A model generated the notes under the pieces. That model saw nothing but the letters and a program-made list of their open reading frames with translations, made no database searches and was not told the origin of the DNA. A stretch of 64,000 bases of DNA from Motacilla alba alba (Eukaryota > Chordata > Aves > Passeriformes > Motacillidae). The stretch spans positions 5,534,649 to 5,598,648 of the forward strand of contig NC_052027.1 of the NCBI RefSeq assembly GCF_015832195.1, read 5' to 3'. Numbering within the stretch: position 1 is the first letter of the stretch; every line of letters begins with the position of its first letter. The position numbers were made by a program, and so were the translations under genes. Below, piece after piece: positions 11,756-25,749 of the stretch.

Positions 11756-14537
11756 ATCCAAGGAAATAAAAAAGAATTTTTTTGTGTCAATATGTTTTCA
11801 TATTGAATGTCCTCAAAAAAAAATTAAATCTAGAGAGAGATATTCTGCAGCTCACTCTTATTAGGGATAAAATGTGCTGCCCTCTTCCACCCTTTGTTTG
11901 ACATCTGATTTGGTATTTCATTTCTTTTTCTGTCTTGCTGAGTTCAGTGTATTTTACCACACAGCACTCCAGAGTGCTCACCATAAAACACTGGCCACCA
12001 AACTTCCATTATTTATAATTTACCATTTTAGACCAAAGGAGAAAATCTGGCACAAATCTGATTTCACTAGAAACTATTATTGGCATTTTACTGGTATTTG
12101 TGCTGCAGTTTTGTATGGTGAGAGAGCTTCTCTTAGTGTAAAGTTGAACAACACCAACACGAGATTGTCCCAGCAAGCCAAGAGCAACTCCACTATTGAA
12201 TTCTCAGGTGCAGCATCCTGGCATATAAATCAAACCCTGTGTGATTCTAGTGCCAAATCTTGGTCAAAATCTCAGTCCTGGTGTTGAATTTAATTACATG
12301 GTGGATAAAGAGCATGAAGCACTTTCATGTTATTTAGGAAAATGTGGTCATGACTACTAAATAGCTTTTACTATTCCCTGAACTTGGTACAGGGATAATT
12401 GTTTATCACTCACCAGGTCCCTCAATTTCTCACTTCTTACAGTCAGAAGTGCTGTAAGGCCCCAGAGTCACAATAGCACCCTCAGCAGAGGAAGATGATG
12501 TTTATCAGAAATCAGGGGAGCTTGGAATCAAGCTAAAAGTGCTTCAAAGGTGGGGCTCTTTTCCCTCTCTTAAGAGTAGAGAAGGAAAACTTCAGTGAAA
12601 ATGATTGTGCTGTCTCAGTTCCTTCTCTGTTTTTGATGTACTTTCATCAGCTGATTTGCTCCGCAAGAAAATGCCACAAATGAATTATTGTAATATAAAA
12701 GAAAATACTGTTTTGGTCAGCTCTGCCTTCTTTGGAGGTGCATTTTATATGCTCATGAAATTTTTTGGTTACTTTGGGGAATTGTATTTGCAGAAGGTGG
12801 GGATTTGTTTTGGAAGTCAAATATTCCACTCCATTTTCACTCTGGGGAGGAGGGGTTGGTTGTTATTTGGGGTTTTTTTTTAAAGCATTTGTCAGGCCAG
12901 AACAGCTCTGGAGGCTTTAAGTAAAGTGCTGATTGCCCTGTCAATCAGGGTGCTGAGGAACTGGGAACTTCACAGATTGATGCTTGACAGAATAATTAGA
13001 AAACTGTCACTTGAAGTAACCACTCTGGTGTTCCCTAAAGAAATGTGCTGGTGCCAAATGTGTGCTGTCCAGATCTAGAGGTTAAATGTTCAGTAAGACA
13101 AAACATAGCATGTCACCAGAGAAAATTACTTCCAACATGCTGGGGAAGTGATGCTCCTCTAGTCCCTAAACAGGGACTACACAGTTTATTGAGCTTACCT
13201 GCTTTGATCTTGCTCATGTATTCAAGAGCTTTTCAGCCCTGAACGAGGGGGTTTAACTTGGTAACCCACTGAGGCATTATCTAACATTTTAGATAGCTGA
13301 GGGTCTGGAAGGGTTGGAGGCAAAAGCACTTAAAGCTGTAGCAGTATTTTCCACTTCTAGAAAGGTTTCAAGGCAATTCTCTGAGTATATTTGAGTACTT
13401 CTCACTTAAAATAAATGGGGGTAGGTAATATCAATTTTTTTTCTTAATCCCTAGCTCTTAAGGAAACTTGGACTTTTTCCTGGTTTGGGTTAGTTTGGAG
13501 ACTGCTCTGAGGAGCACAGGACAGGGGCTGTGACTTCTGTGTGCTTTGGTTCTCACTTGTGTTTGTGCTGCAGGGTCTGTGTGGGGCTGGGATGTGAAGG
13601 CTTCCAGGAATCACCTGTGGAATCTCAAGATGGAAAGATCCAAGGAAGGTCTGTCCCAGGAAGAGTTTCTGTGGTAGAGAGCTGTTCTCCAGAATGAATA
13701 AAGTAAATTTGTCTTTTGCAATAACACTTGCATAGCCATTGAGTTGAGGTTTGCCCAATTTTCAGCTTGAAGTTTATTTTGAAGTGTAAGGGGCTTTTTC
13801 AGTATAAGTATTTTACCTAAATTGCTTATGGATTCTCCAGGTAGTAAATACAAAGGATAATTTAAGATTTTAATTGAAAGCTGGCACTTTCCTATTGAGA
13901 TGGAGTTTTATAGGAAGATTTGCTTTATTTTGTCACTCCAATGCTTAAGATCACTTCATACATGAGAGTGGTTTCCTGATTGCTGTTATCTGTAGGGCTG
14001 AATCTTGAATTGTGCAATTCCCCTGACAAGGAAAAGCTGCTTCAGTAAGTTAGAATGAGTGAGCTGTAGATGCTCAGGTTGCATTTCTCAGTGCTCACAC
14101 TGGAGCTGCTGAGACTGTGTTTGCAATGGATCTGTCAATCAGAAGTGCAAGTGTCTTTTCCTTTGAACATTACAGATATTGAAGGTCAGTGCTTCTATGG
14201 ATTTAACTGAGAATAATTTTGAAATTCCTATTTTCAGAGTTGGAGATGAAATTTCAAAACTGCCATAGAGAGAGAAAAAGGTTTTATTTCCATGAGCAGT
14301 CAAGGTCTGATTCTCTCCTCAGTGAGATATTTCTATTATTTGTTAATCTCTTGGTACTGGAGTGTTAGTGCTGGTTTGCATTAATCTACTAAAATCATAT
14401 TAGATCCTTAATACCTATTTAGTTCTTTTCTGTGCAGTGTGAATTGAACTGGGTTTTTTTTTCCTGGGTAATGCACCTATGCATTATGCACATGCACAGA
14501 GCCTGAAGCAGGGTTCACTGTGTGCACACTGAAGCCA

Positions 14538-14668
14538 AGTGTCCAAGGCCAGGCTGGATGGGTCTTGGAGCCACCTGGGATAGTGGAAGGTGCCTCTGCC
14601 ACTGTCAGGAGGGGGAATGAGATGAGTTTTAAGGTTCCTTCCAGCTCATTCTGTGATTCATTCTAACA
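14538..14668 (+). mobile_element. CR1 LINE 3'-end fragment, + strand
   Basis: The sequence carries the CR1 3' UTR signature in order: GTCCAAGGCCAGGCTGGATG, then a GGAGCCACCTGGGATAGTGGAAGGTG stretch (14567-14592, read here in parts), then GGTTCCTTCCAGCTCATTCT and the short ATTCTGTGATTC-type terminal repeat. Only about 130 bp remain, 5'-truncated as is usual for LINE copies. It is non-coding and non-autonomous. The subfamily cannot be fixed by eye. Confidence 0.88.
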
Positions 14669-17600
14669 CAGCACAGTTCCTATGGTCACAACAGCTCTGT
14701 AGCAGCACTTCTTGAAAAATCCTTCCAAGAAGACAGGAGGAGCTGTCTCAGCTTCCAAGAAAAACTGGAGTAGCTTCATTCAGCTTAGAAAAAACATCAG
14801 GAATAGGTGAGATGGGGATGATCTGGGTTTTGAGAATTAGGATCAAGGCAAAGATCTTGTTGAAGGCAGGGTTCCTCTCTAGCATAATGTGAGATGCTAA
14901 GGCAGAATCCTTCCCCTGGGAAGGATTTCAGACTGTCTGAAGGGTCCAAATTCTGCTGGAGTTGGAAATCTTTGAGTTACTGTTCTTCCTCAGCTGCTGG
15001 CTGCCTGCCGAGTGAAGGGAGCAGGTTTCCCCATTGTTGGATGCAATGCAGTGATTGAGCACTGATTGTCCACTGGGCAGTTGGTGCAGCCACAGAGAGA
15101 ACACACACTGCAGTACAGTCAAGGTTGTTTTTTTACCCAACCACCCTTCAGATTTCAAAACAGTGCAAAAACTAACTTCTCACTGACACAACTTTTCACC
15201 TGCTGCATCAGTGACAAGATTGTTTCCACAGAAACTGATTTCCTCCAAAGACCAACATCAAAAAGTCAAAATCAAATAAATGGTAGGAAATAGAATGTGA
15301 TGGTGCAGATGCTGTATCTTTACGATTATTGTCACTCATGGGGGGAAAATCCATGTAGGACATTCCTATCTCTAGCACCTGTTAGAGATGTTGTCACTTC
15401 AAGCTCACACAGTGAAACCTTTAGAGGCTCCCATACCATCTATTAATTTTTATTCCCTTTTTTCCCTATCACACATACCAGTTTTCCATGCATGCTTCAT
15501 ACACATTTTTATCATAACAGTTTCAAGCAAACTTCCCTTATCTTGCTGCTGTTCTCCAGTCCAGAGTTTTTAAAGCTCTAGTGTGCCTTTCCTATCCTGA
15601 GCTACAATAAAAGTGTTCTCTCCTATTTTCCTTTTTAATATTTTTTAAAGAATTTCTTAAATTTTGATTGCATTTTGTAAATATGTGAAAAGGGAAAACT
15701 TTTATTTCCTGTCTTTTGAAATCATTCTTGTGTGGATTTTGATAAATTGGACCTGGCATAAATGCCTTCATTTTGTTCCTCTGTCAAACTTCTGTGTTTG
15801 AATAATCAAAGAAAACATCAAAAACAATGGAGGCAGGAGGTGAAAGGGTTATAGGGAAGTGGCAAAAAATTATTCTCTCTGGGAGGAAGAACATGCTGAG
15901 CATTTTGAAGTGTATAAAAGGTGTAAACATGAAGGAGAGAGTATAATTATTTAATCTTAGTAGAACTGGAACTAATCATTTTTAAAAACAAAGAGAAGTG
16001 AAGATCATCCAAAAAAAAAAGAAAAATATCCTATCAGCAGGAGCTGTAGGGTGAGACTTTGATCCTGAAATTAGCTCGGTGTGTGCCCTTCCTGATGAGG
16101 CAAGGAGTCTGCTGAGTAGGTTCTTCCCTGACTCAATCTGCATTTCTGTTTGCCGAGTCCTGCCAAAAATCACTTCATATTTGGAATAAAGTACAAGCCA
16201 TCTCCGTGGAAAGCTTTAAAAGTAAGTAGGCTGAAAAGGGAAAGATATTTCATGGTCTGTCAAGTGAGTAACTGGAACTCCTTGCAGGTATTTTTTGGGT
16301 TGAATTAGTGATCTGGTAGCTTGCACAGAAGATGGCAGGTGGTAAATGCTGTTTCCATGGGCTGTGGTAAAATTCTAGATGTGCATCTGGAAACAGGATC
16401 TGGCTTCAACTGTGTTCTCTCAGTATGCCCAAACTTCTGCAGGAGATACTTGTATGATTCCTGCCTCTTCTTCTGAGTCTTCATCCTTTCCCATGTGGGA
16501 ATTTGTATTCCTAACATCCTTCCATTCCTCATTTATGGATTGTCCTTCCAGCCCCTGTGCCCTGGTTCGCAGTGGCCCTTCTGAACACGGAGCCAACTCC
16601 ACCTCCCTGGTAGGAAGTGGCAACCAGCTACATCTCTGTTCAACCCCTGGCTGGTGGAGGAAGCAGAGACTGAGAAGATTAGCAAGGAAATGGGAATGGT
16701 GTCATTTAGTGCCAATATCAGGGGTTCAATCCATTCTCTTGAGTTGGGTCCCTTACAGCTCAGAATATTCTGGGAAGATGTGTCTGAGTGAGGTTTTGTC
16801 AGGTTTGGGTAGTGGTTTTTTATGTTGTTTCATCTTAAAAGATTGTTAAAAACTCCCCAGCTCTTCTTGAAGTGTATTCAGTAGTTGGGGGAAAGGTCAG
16901 TCTCAAAGCATCAGTGTCCAAGGCTGATCCCTAGACTGGGATCCCGGAGTAGCTTGGAGGAGATCAGAGCTTGTCAGTCTCTGGGACAGAGACATGACAA
17001 AGACTTGCCCATGCTGTTTTCTTTTGATTTTTGTTGGATATTACCTTTTTTAGAGTTAATCTTTTCAAGTTAATCTCTTTGTTTGTAGTTTTTATAGCAG
17101 AAAGGAAGTGATACATTTCTGTGTATGCCTGTTAATTTTCTATCTTTATTTCCCGGTCAACACACACCACATTTCTGCCTTATCTTAAAAGCAAGGCTTT
17201 GCTGGTGCTGGAGTAAATATTCTAATTGAATCCCTCCAGTTGGCACTCTAATAGCTTGTCAATTTGCTCACATTTGACAGCCAGCCCTGCTGCCTTCACA
17301 ACTAATGCTCATTGAGTGCCAATATAAATGAGCATGATAATAGTCTGATATAATGTCTAGTCTTTTTCTAAATTTAGTGTCAACATTTTTCTGACTCTGT
17401 TGTGGTGTGGTGTTTTCCTCAAAGAAAATGATGGAGGAATAATGAAATCTTGCTGTGTTTGTCATATGACACTGAATCCTACAAAGAATTTTTCATTTTC
17501 TTGTGAACATCAGAGTTGTGAGCACTTTGTAACACATATCTTATTAGCTAGAGCATTACAATAAGGAAAGAATGTAAAACTTGATGTCAATTTAAAATAA

Positions 17601-17883
17601 TAAGAGAAAGGGAAAGAAAAGGGCCAAGAAAGGCTACCCTTTAGATGATTGATGGGCTGCCTAGATCAAATGTGTCTACATTAGATACTTTTGTATAATT
17701 GGTTCTGAATGGATATAGATTGTGTGATTGATGATATATCACTATTTTAAGGAAAGACTTGGTTTTCTTTGCCATTTTTGATTACTTACTCCGTTGACAT
17801 CCAGGAACAATAAAGCAAATCATTTGTCCTGACATTTTAAAAGACTAATAAATGGTGTGGATGAAAGGTGATGAGTTGTGATG
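14669..17883. other. Intronic segment with no recognised element
   Basis: No exon, RNA gene or clear interspersed repeat was seen. It contains a 156-codon open frame at 16379-16849 that shows no family motif and no splice context, so I treat it as chance. Confidence 0.55.
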
Positions 17884-18017
17884 GTTGTGAGGGTGCTGAG
17901 GCCCTGGCACAGGGTACCCAGAGAAGCTGTGGCTGCCCCTGGATCCCTGGAAGTGTCCAGGGCTGGACAGGGCTTGGAGCAGCCTGGGACAGTGAAAGCA
18001 TTCTGTGATTCCTTGAT
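17884..18017 (+). mobile_element. CR1 LINE 3'-end fragment with internal deletion, + strand
   Basis: The text CCAGAGAAGCTGTGGCTGCC, then CTGGATCCCTGGAAGTG, then GACAGGGCTTGGAGCA is CR1 3' UTR. It matches the copy at 25.75 kb nearly word for word, so both belong to one subfamily. After GGGACAGTG the usual stretch with the GGTGTCCCTGCCC block is missing and the sequence jumps to the terminal ATTCTGTGATTC repeat. That implies a deletion of roughly 50 bp or a truncated variant. Confidence 0.9.
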
Positions 18018-19895
18018 TTTTCATGCTGTACCACTTCAGTGTACAAAATTATGTACAGGGGAATGCTGAGTTGAACAGGCTCTTGGGAGAGTTTTGTTGT
18101 GGTTGCTTATGTTGAAATATGGAGTAGAAACCTGGGCTGAAATCGAGGTCTCTCCATCCTCATCCTACAGTAGAACTCTTCCTTTCCTTATGCAGTTTAA
18201 CCCAAACAGATGAAGTATGAAAGAGAGAAGCTCTCTGAAGGTGGCAGTACTCTCCCAAGTTACCCAACAGGCAGAGAAAAAGTGGGTTTTTTTGTGTTGG
18301 AAACCAGGCTGTGTGACCTGAGTTGTGCAATGCCACATCCTCCACTGTGGTCTCTGCTGGGCTGAGCTGAGGGAGAACACCTGTTTGTGGAGGTGTCAGA
18401 GTCATGCTGGCTGAAAAAGGTTTGGTATCCATATTTCGACAAGAAGGGCAATGTTACTTATTAGTGCCCAAAACAAACAGATGCAGATAAACACAAATAA
18501 ATGCTACTGTTTGGTAAAGTTGAGGAGAAACCCTGTAAAACAAACCTTCATCTCACCTGTCTGCTTTGTTGAAATAGAGGTCTGTGAAGAGGAAAAGGTT
18601 ACTTTTGGAGATTTAATGCCCTGAAAATTTACAGGCTTGATGCTTAAGCAGTAATAAGTGAAGCATTAAGGCATTTCTTGTGGATTAATGACTGGCTGGG
18701 AGGAGTTGATGGTTTGAAGAATAGCTGAGGACCATTAACCTCCACTGGTCATTAATCTTCAAAGGCTGCCTTGAATACTGAGGTCATTATTGTATGGAAA
18801 ATAAATATTTGAGGAGTGGGAGAGAGGAAGGATTATACTGACTTCTAAAATAGATGGTTTGAATGGTTTAGTAGCTCTCCTTCTATCGTATGTTGTTTGG
18901 TGGACAGTCACTAATATTATTAGTCTACAGGATTGATAATAGTTTTGAATTTTCACTGCTGAGGTTGCTTTTCTTTTATTCACGAATTCAGCTGTAAAAT
19001 TTGCAACATCAGGTTAAGTACAGTTGTAGAAATGTGACTGCAGGGTGTGTACAGCTGGGTGGCCAGAGAGCTGGCCATGTAATGGATCTTCTAACATTGT
19101 GTTCATGTTTGAAGGAGTTGTGGGTTCCACGGAAAACCCTTTGTTCTGCAGCCCCTTCCCCTGTTCAGGCACATGGTAGGTACATGCCTGTGTCTTATTT
19201 CCCTGCTAAAGAATGTACTTTTCCTTGATTTAAGTGCTCAGCAGTGTTATTCTCAGCAGTTCTTCACAGAATAACTTGATGTAGCATTTCATTTGCTGCA
19301 AGTCAGCTTTGCTGTGTGGATGAAAAGGGCTCAAAGTGGCCTGTGTGCCTCAAATACAAGTGAAAATCAAGCTGGCAGTCCTGCTGCTGTTCACAATTCC
19401 TTGCCTTCAGCTGCAGGACAGAGAACAGTGACACCTGGAAGAGTGGATGCACATTTGCAGTCTAACCTGGAAGTGATTCTTTCCATCAGCCTCCCAAATG
19501 CACTGGTTTATGTGCTCTTTGTCCCAAATGCTGCACACGAGGAGTGTTTGTGCTATTGAAGGGGAAATGTCAGATGAAAATCAGCTCATCTTTATCTTTG
19601 TTAGGGTTACAAAACTGAGCAAATTCATGAGAAAAACAGTTGGGGAGGGGGTTCTTCCTCTCTTTGCTCCATTCAGCATTCAGCACAGCTTTCCATATAT
19701 TCTTAATTTCTTTTCTCTGCACTTACCTTGTGTCCTGACATCAAATTGAGCTGTCAAGGGAGCAGCTGATGGATATTCTGATGATCAACTGCCCTATTAG
19801 TTTAGAGTTAAAACAAATCCATGTCACTAATATGCAAAAATGTTGTACATGGAGATTATACAACCCCAAATCTGTTACGTGCTCCTTGAGACACA

Positions 19896-19945
19896 TGGGA
19901 AGATTAGAAAAGACCTTTAAGATCATCTAGTCTGACTTCCCACAA
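19896..19945 (-). mobile_element. Possible CR1 3'-tail remnant, minus strand
   Basis: The stretch with AAAAGACCTTTAAGATCATC followed by TAGTCTGACTTCC resembles the reverse complement of a CR1 3' tail. Only about 50 bp align by eye, so an old degenerate copy or another avian repeat is possible. Confidence 0.4.
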
Positions 19946-22358
19946 ACATGTGATCAAAAATCCCTGCCTTGAGGTCAGAGTTCTGTGATTGAATATCTTT
20001 TTTAGAAGAAATTCTCAGTCTTCATCATTAGTTTAGGCAGATACCACGTATAATCCTGGAAACTTCTCCATAGTTAACCTACTGTAGTATGTTACCTTCT
20101 GAAGTATTAGCTGTCCCCTGTCACAAGTTATCCTCTGGTGTTTCACTCAGTGGTGTAATAGAATGAGTTCCTTAAGTGAGTTTTTGGTATTCTGAGTACC
20201 TCCCCTGACTCCATTTTCTTGCCAAAAATCTGAGAATGTGAGACTTAAATTGAATTCTAAGAGGAGAAAATACTGAGACAACCATTGCTTTGTAACCCTC
20301 ATATTTTGCACAGGAAGGAGTATCTGGAAAGCAGAAGCTTCTTGTAGATAGCAACAGCAAAATTAAGGTAAAGACTTCCTTAACAGCTGTGCATGATATC
20401 AAATTTGAAAGTGTGACAAAGATGCTGAAAGTCCTTTTTTCTGGTTCAGTTTGTAAAATCTGCCTTTTCCTACTAAAACATTTTAAATGGGGGACTTTAC
20501 CTCAAGTGAAAGATGAATTAATCAATTTAAGCCTAAGGCAAGACAAGGTATATGTCAAGTTACAAGTTTTTGGTGAAAAGCTGTCTGCTGCTGGGGTTGA
20601 TGTGTGCAAGTTGCATAGCAAGCTATGCAATGGAATTGAAAACTTAGGAATAAATACGTGTCTGGTGTTGAAAAGTGAATGAAACAGACTTGCACTGACA
20701 CTTAGTGCTCCCAGGAAAGACTTTTTCTTGTAGGAATGAAAAATTAATGAGAAACAGGCGACAACTGCAGCATCACATTATACTGAAAACTGCTACCTGT
20801 AGCTTTTTCATAATTGGGAAACCAAAAGTAGCTATCCAGAAATCAATACTATGGGTTTTGTTTCTTTGAGGGTTTGTACACATTTAAGTCTTTACTGCTT
20901 GCAGCTGTGTGCAGTGTTGAACAGTGTCCGTGCTTTTTTTTTTCTCGTTTTTTTTTTGAATGGACCAACATGCTTTTAGAAGAATGCTTACAAATGCTTG
21001 CCATATATGGGAAGCTCTGAAAATAACCAGTGAGTGAAGTAAAAACCCAAACATCCTGGTGACATCCACATTCAGCAATATACAGGCTGAGCTATTGCAT
21101 TTCTCTGCGCTTCAAAACAGTTTGTCCTGCCTACCAATGGCTGCAGCTAAATGTAGATCCTGACTGAGGATTTAACAATAAGTAAATCTTGTTTGTTTGG
21201 CTGGAAAATATTTGAAAGAATTCCAGTTGGTTCCTCACATATGAAGCATTATGAACTGTGAGCATTCACAGCTTTGCCATTACATGGGTTTGTGGAGTTC
21301 ATTTGTCAAATAAAAATGTGGAGCATGAAGTAGGGTTGTAATTCCTCACTGTTGGGTGGGGTGGAAGGCTTTGGGCAGACACAAGAAGGACTTGCTGGGT
21401 TTTGATTTCAAAGCCTGAAGAGTGGACAATTATTTCAGAAGTAGCTTTGTAACTCGTGTGTAAATTTTGTACCAGAGGGGGAGCAGCAAGCTCTCAGTGT
21501 AGAACCACTTTGGCATTTTCTGCCAGTCCCAGTGTTCTCCAGAAGTCATTTTCACAGCTGCAGCCATAAGAGAAAATCAGGGATACTGGATTTGCTGAAG
21601 GCCTGGTAATCAAAGCCTAGCAGGTAATAATAGAGGCTGGCTATGATGGTGATTAACTGAACCACAGTTGTTTTGCAGGAAGGGAGATTTTATGAAAACT
21701 TGAAGTCTAGGCCAGAAAATAACTGAGGTCATGACATTGAATGAGGGCTCTTTGTGAGTTAGTGCAAAAAAACAATGGCCAGTTTTAGGTGTAAGTATTT
21801 AGACCAAGAATCCAAACATCCTGGTGACAGTCAACTGTCATTGACATTGACTGTCATTGTCCTTGGGCTTGCCTTGGCAATTTGCATTAAGGGGTGATGT
21901 TGGCTAAGCCTCCCTTGAAACACCAATACCGTGAGTTTGCTGTGCTTCAAGTGCCTGTCCTTGAAGGAAAAGAATACAGAATCAATGAACACAGGACATG
22001 AGCAAAAATGTTGTCAGTTTGGATCAGAATTGCCATCTCTACTAGTTATTATATCTCTGATAACCTTTAACAAATGGCTAATTAAAAGAGAAAGGGTTAA
22101 AGCAACCCCTGAAGAGGCAATTACGAACCAAAACTAAAACATCTTATTCAGATTTCCTGAAATATATTTTTTAAAATTTACTAAAATGTTGTTTTGACTT
22201 TTCAAGTATAAAATCCATATGCTTGGAGTGGTTAAATATATTTGTAAAGATGGATGTAAGGTTATAATTTAATAGCAATGGCTTATTTTAAATAGTTTAA
22301 TATATTTCTGTACTTTTGATACTGGGGATTATAAAAGAATGTTCTTTTATGTGAATGA

Positions 22359-22394
22359 GTGAATATATTCATTGGATAAGTGAATATATTCATT
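22359..22394. repeat. Two copies of a 15-nt palindrome-containing unit
   Basis: GTGAATATATTCATT occurs at 22359-22373 and 22380-22394. Each copy holds the perfect palindrome GAATATATTC. It lies in very AT-rich DNA and may be chance or slippage. Confidence 0.75.
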
Positions 22395-25300
22395 AATGAA
22401 ATGCAAGTATATTTATGTTGTTGGCTCCATCAAGTACCACACTTGTTTACATTTCAATCACTGCAATGAAGTTCTGCATAAGATTTTTTTCTTATCTCTG
22501 CTGAACTAAATATTTGTAAATCTGCAGAAAAATGAATAATTTGGAATGTGTATTATGGTGCTTTGTTATCCAAACTTGATCATCTGAGCTTTAAGCAGGT
22601 TTTGGTTTTTTGGCAGGATCAGTAAACCACTCCCATGTACATTAATCTCACTGCTTTACTTGAGCAGAGGAATTAATTCACAGGTGAAAGAGTGAAGGAA
22701 CTGATAAATGAGATCATTTCAATATCACTGTATTGTTGTTCCTTCTGTTTTCCATCAAGTGTAATTAGTTAATTTGCTTTCTTCAGACCACTGGTTGTAT
22801 CACCCCTCACCTTTTTAGAGAACTTTGACATTTTTTAAATTAAGTCATAATTTAAAATTCATTTTTAATGTAATTTTTAAATTTCAGTCATAATGCGTGA
22901 GGGGCCATAATTTGCTGGCACAGTTCATTCTTTAATTCTGAATTCCAAGGCCTCTTGATAAGCAAATACTTGGGGTTTGTAATCTGGCTGAAAAAAACAA
23001 GAAATAATGGCTATAAAGTATTTGAGTATTTATGAGAGATGTAGTGACTGTTTTCAGCAAGGATCCATCACATTTTTCCAGTGCTTCTCATTTCTGATTT
23101 ACATCAATTTTGTCTGCAGCCATGTGTTGCCTGGAGTTGTGACTGGTAATCATTGTGTTTCTGAGAGAGCTTTGATCATGTGCTCATAGAAGATTTTGTG
23201 AACAATCTATTTAATCCCATATGATCAGAATAGTCCCAAATGAAAGGAGCAATGCAGTAATCACTGTACCATTTACCTTGGCTTCAATTTGTTGGGTTTT
23301 TTTTTCCTTCTTTAAGTATAATTTTTTTATGCAGTTTAAGTAGTGTTTCACTCTTAGTTTTGTAACAAAACTGAGGAGAGCATTTTTCTTCATGGATATG
23401 AACAGCAGTTTTCACTCTGTTTAAAGTGCTTCTGGTGAATTACATACAGTAGAGGAGATTTAAGCTCACACAATTTTTTTTTGACTACTTAATCAAAGTC
23501 CTTGGAGGTTTAGATATGCTTCTAATTTGGATCAAAATTGGAACTAGTTAGAAGTTATTAGGGCAAAGAGATTTTCTTGATACATTACTGTTGGTACTTC
23601 TTAAACTTTTCATCCAGGTTGTATTTAATTCTGAACAGAACCAGCATTCCAGGAAATGCCAAGGGACAGGCTGCTGGATTTTCTGTTAGGTACGATATAG
23701 GACTTTTTGGGTGTCTTGAAGCAAAGTCTTGAAACATTGCCCAGTTGTTTGTGGAAACAATTAAATTTGTGGGCTCAAGTCAAGGGACTAATTCAAAAGC
23801 GTTTGCCAGTTTGCAACTGGCAGAGGATTATAAATGAGTGTATCTGTCAGCTGCAGACACTGCAGACAAACAACAAAGCGAAACTTTGATAATGAATGTT
23901 TTATTATCTGTTGTTATTCAAGAATCATTCTTGTTGACTTCATGGATTATAAAGCTAAATTGTTTCTCCGCCTTTCCCACTTCTCTTCCCATCACACCAA
24001 GGCATTTCTGTACATGAGTTACAGGAATCTAAACAAAACCATTGATTCTTAAGTTACTGCATTACATTTCTGGAGCAATCTCACATTAAGTTTGTAAGAA
24101 ATCTGATGTTTTGTTAGTTCCAGGTTCACTATAATGGAAAAGATCTTTTAGAAATAGGTGGCGTCATGCTGTTCTAGTCTAGGTCTTGGCACATCTTCCA
24201 TGTCCTGCATTGTGTGGGTGTTGAAGCTTTTTGTTTATTTTACTTGCAGTTTTTATCTGTCAAAGATGTCACTTGGTCACTATGACTGCATATTATTTTT
24301 ATTCTATTTGAATGTACTGAGCTTGTAAAGATCTTGTACATCTATTTTTCCTATTAAAATGGAGAAAAAAGCATACAAATGATGCCATTACATTCAGAAC
24401 TGTATTCAAGCTTTATTACATTTCTGATCTATTTTGGATTAATATAATATTCCCACAAAGAATTTGGTCTTTTCCCATGAGCAATATGGTTTCCTCTGTC
24501 TTCATATTGACTGCTAATTGTTGGCATTTGAGAAGATTAAAGTCAGGTCTTACAGGGAGTGCAATCATACAGCCTTTCAGAGCTAAACATCTTGTTGCTA
24601 TAGAAAACAAAATATTCTTGCAAATTATTTAAACCTGAAATTAAATAAGTTCTACTGAGTATTTTTTTTAATATATGAAACTCAGCCTTTCAAAATAAGA
24701 CAGGATTTCAAGCAGTTAATTCCAGTGACAACTTTTACCTTATTTTTCAGAATTAGTCTCAACCCATGGCCTTTAACATTTTACCCACTCAGGCAGGCAT
24801 TTTTTAATTTATAAGAGAGGTGGCATCTTTGCAGTGAATATAGACAGGGGAGCCTGCAATTAATAGATAACCTGAAACAATAGCTTTAATAGCCCATGAT
24901 TGAGCCTATTTAATAAGTAAGGAGATTTTCTCACTTTAAACAAAGAATAAGAGAATGTGTGTGGGATTAGCAGTTTGCATCAGGGGAATGCCATTGTCTG
25001 GGCTGAAAAGAGCTGCACATCTGTAGATAGTTGATAATTCAGATAATTATTCATTTATGTGTAGCTGACTATTTCATAATGAGAGGGGGTACAAGTTTAG
25101 GGGTTTATTTTTTGTGACTTAGATAGGGAAATGATTAATTACAGAGCTGTATTTCATGTCAAGTTGTGAATAAATATGTTTAGCATTCATATGGTTGTTT
25201 ACAAACAGGAAACCCACACCGCTTGCCAACAGTTTGATTAAAATAAAAAAAAATCATTCAATTCATCACTAATTCTCTGTAGGAAAGATCTTTGCATTTG

Positions 25301-25749
25301 TGTAGTTTGGCATTTTATAATTAAATTCTTTTAAAACATTTTAATTAGGCAGAAGTAAACCAGAGTCCTTTTGTTTGCTCTGTGTAAACACTCGAAGGTG
25401 TCAGTGAGGTGAGAGCTGTCGAGAGTGCTGCAGGGTATCTTGGCTTTGAAGAGTGCTCAGCTTGAGGTTTGTAGTGTGTCCACACTTCACTGGGAGATGG
25501 CTTTATCAAATCAAATAACAAATTCAGGAAATGCTTTTTCAGTTCAAGTTTCTTGGCTGTGTGTTGGTTTGTCAAAGTGTGGTAGAACTCTTTGGGCTGA
25601 CGTCTCACACAAATGCATTTGTGATGTGTTCCAGGCAAAAAAGAACACCTGGAACAGGGACTCATAGCAAAGTTGTTCAGTCATCACCTGGCCAGACAGA
25701 ATCTAGGCAGGAATCTGTGCTGTTAGTGCTTGAAAGAAGAAAAGGTGGG

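Larger units (their letters stand above)
6996..14537. other. Intronic segment, mostly unique AT-rich sequence
   Basis: No exon or interspersed repeat was recognised. Small structures seen are a 27-nt near-perfect palindrome at 7770-7796, an 18-bp tandem duplication at 9241-9276 and a T/G-rich tract near 11.73 kb. Open frames up to 137 codons have no recognisable domain. Confidence 0.55.
18018..25749. other. Intronic segment, AT-rich, mostly unique
   Basis: Apart from a weak CR1-like tail near 19.9 kb and a 21-nt spaced repeat of the palindrome GAATATATTC at 22359-22394, nothing was recognised. The stretch 24.76-25.33 kb is rich in TAAT-type homeodomain cores and looks unlike repeat DNA; see findings. 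Confidence 0.5.

Noticed and set aside
16379..16849. 156-codon open frame on the + strand
   Set aside because: No domain, signal peptide pattern or splice context recognised; overlapping frames on the minus strand are also open. Treated as chance.
20389..20682. 97-codon open frame, Lys/Leu-rich, in the large intron
   Set aside because: Looks protein-like in composition, but no family is recognised, there is no supporting splice or promoter context, and it sits in AT-rich intron DNA.
21050..21830. Identical word CCAAACATCCTGGTGACA at about 21047 and 21812
   Set aside because: The flanks do not extend the match, so a dispersed repeat is not supported; may be chance or a very old copy.
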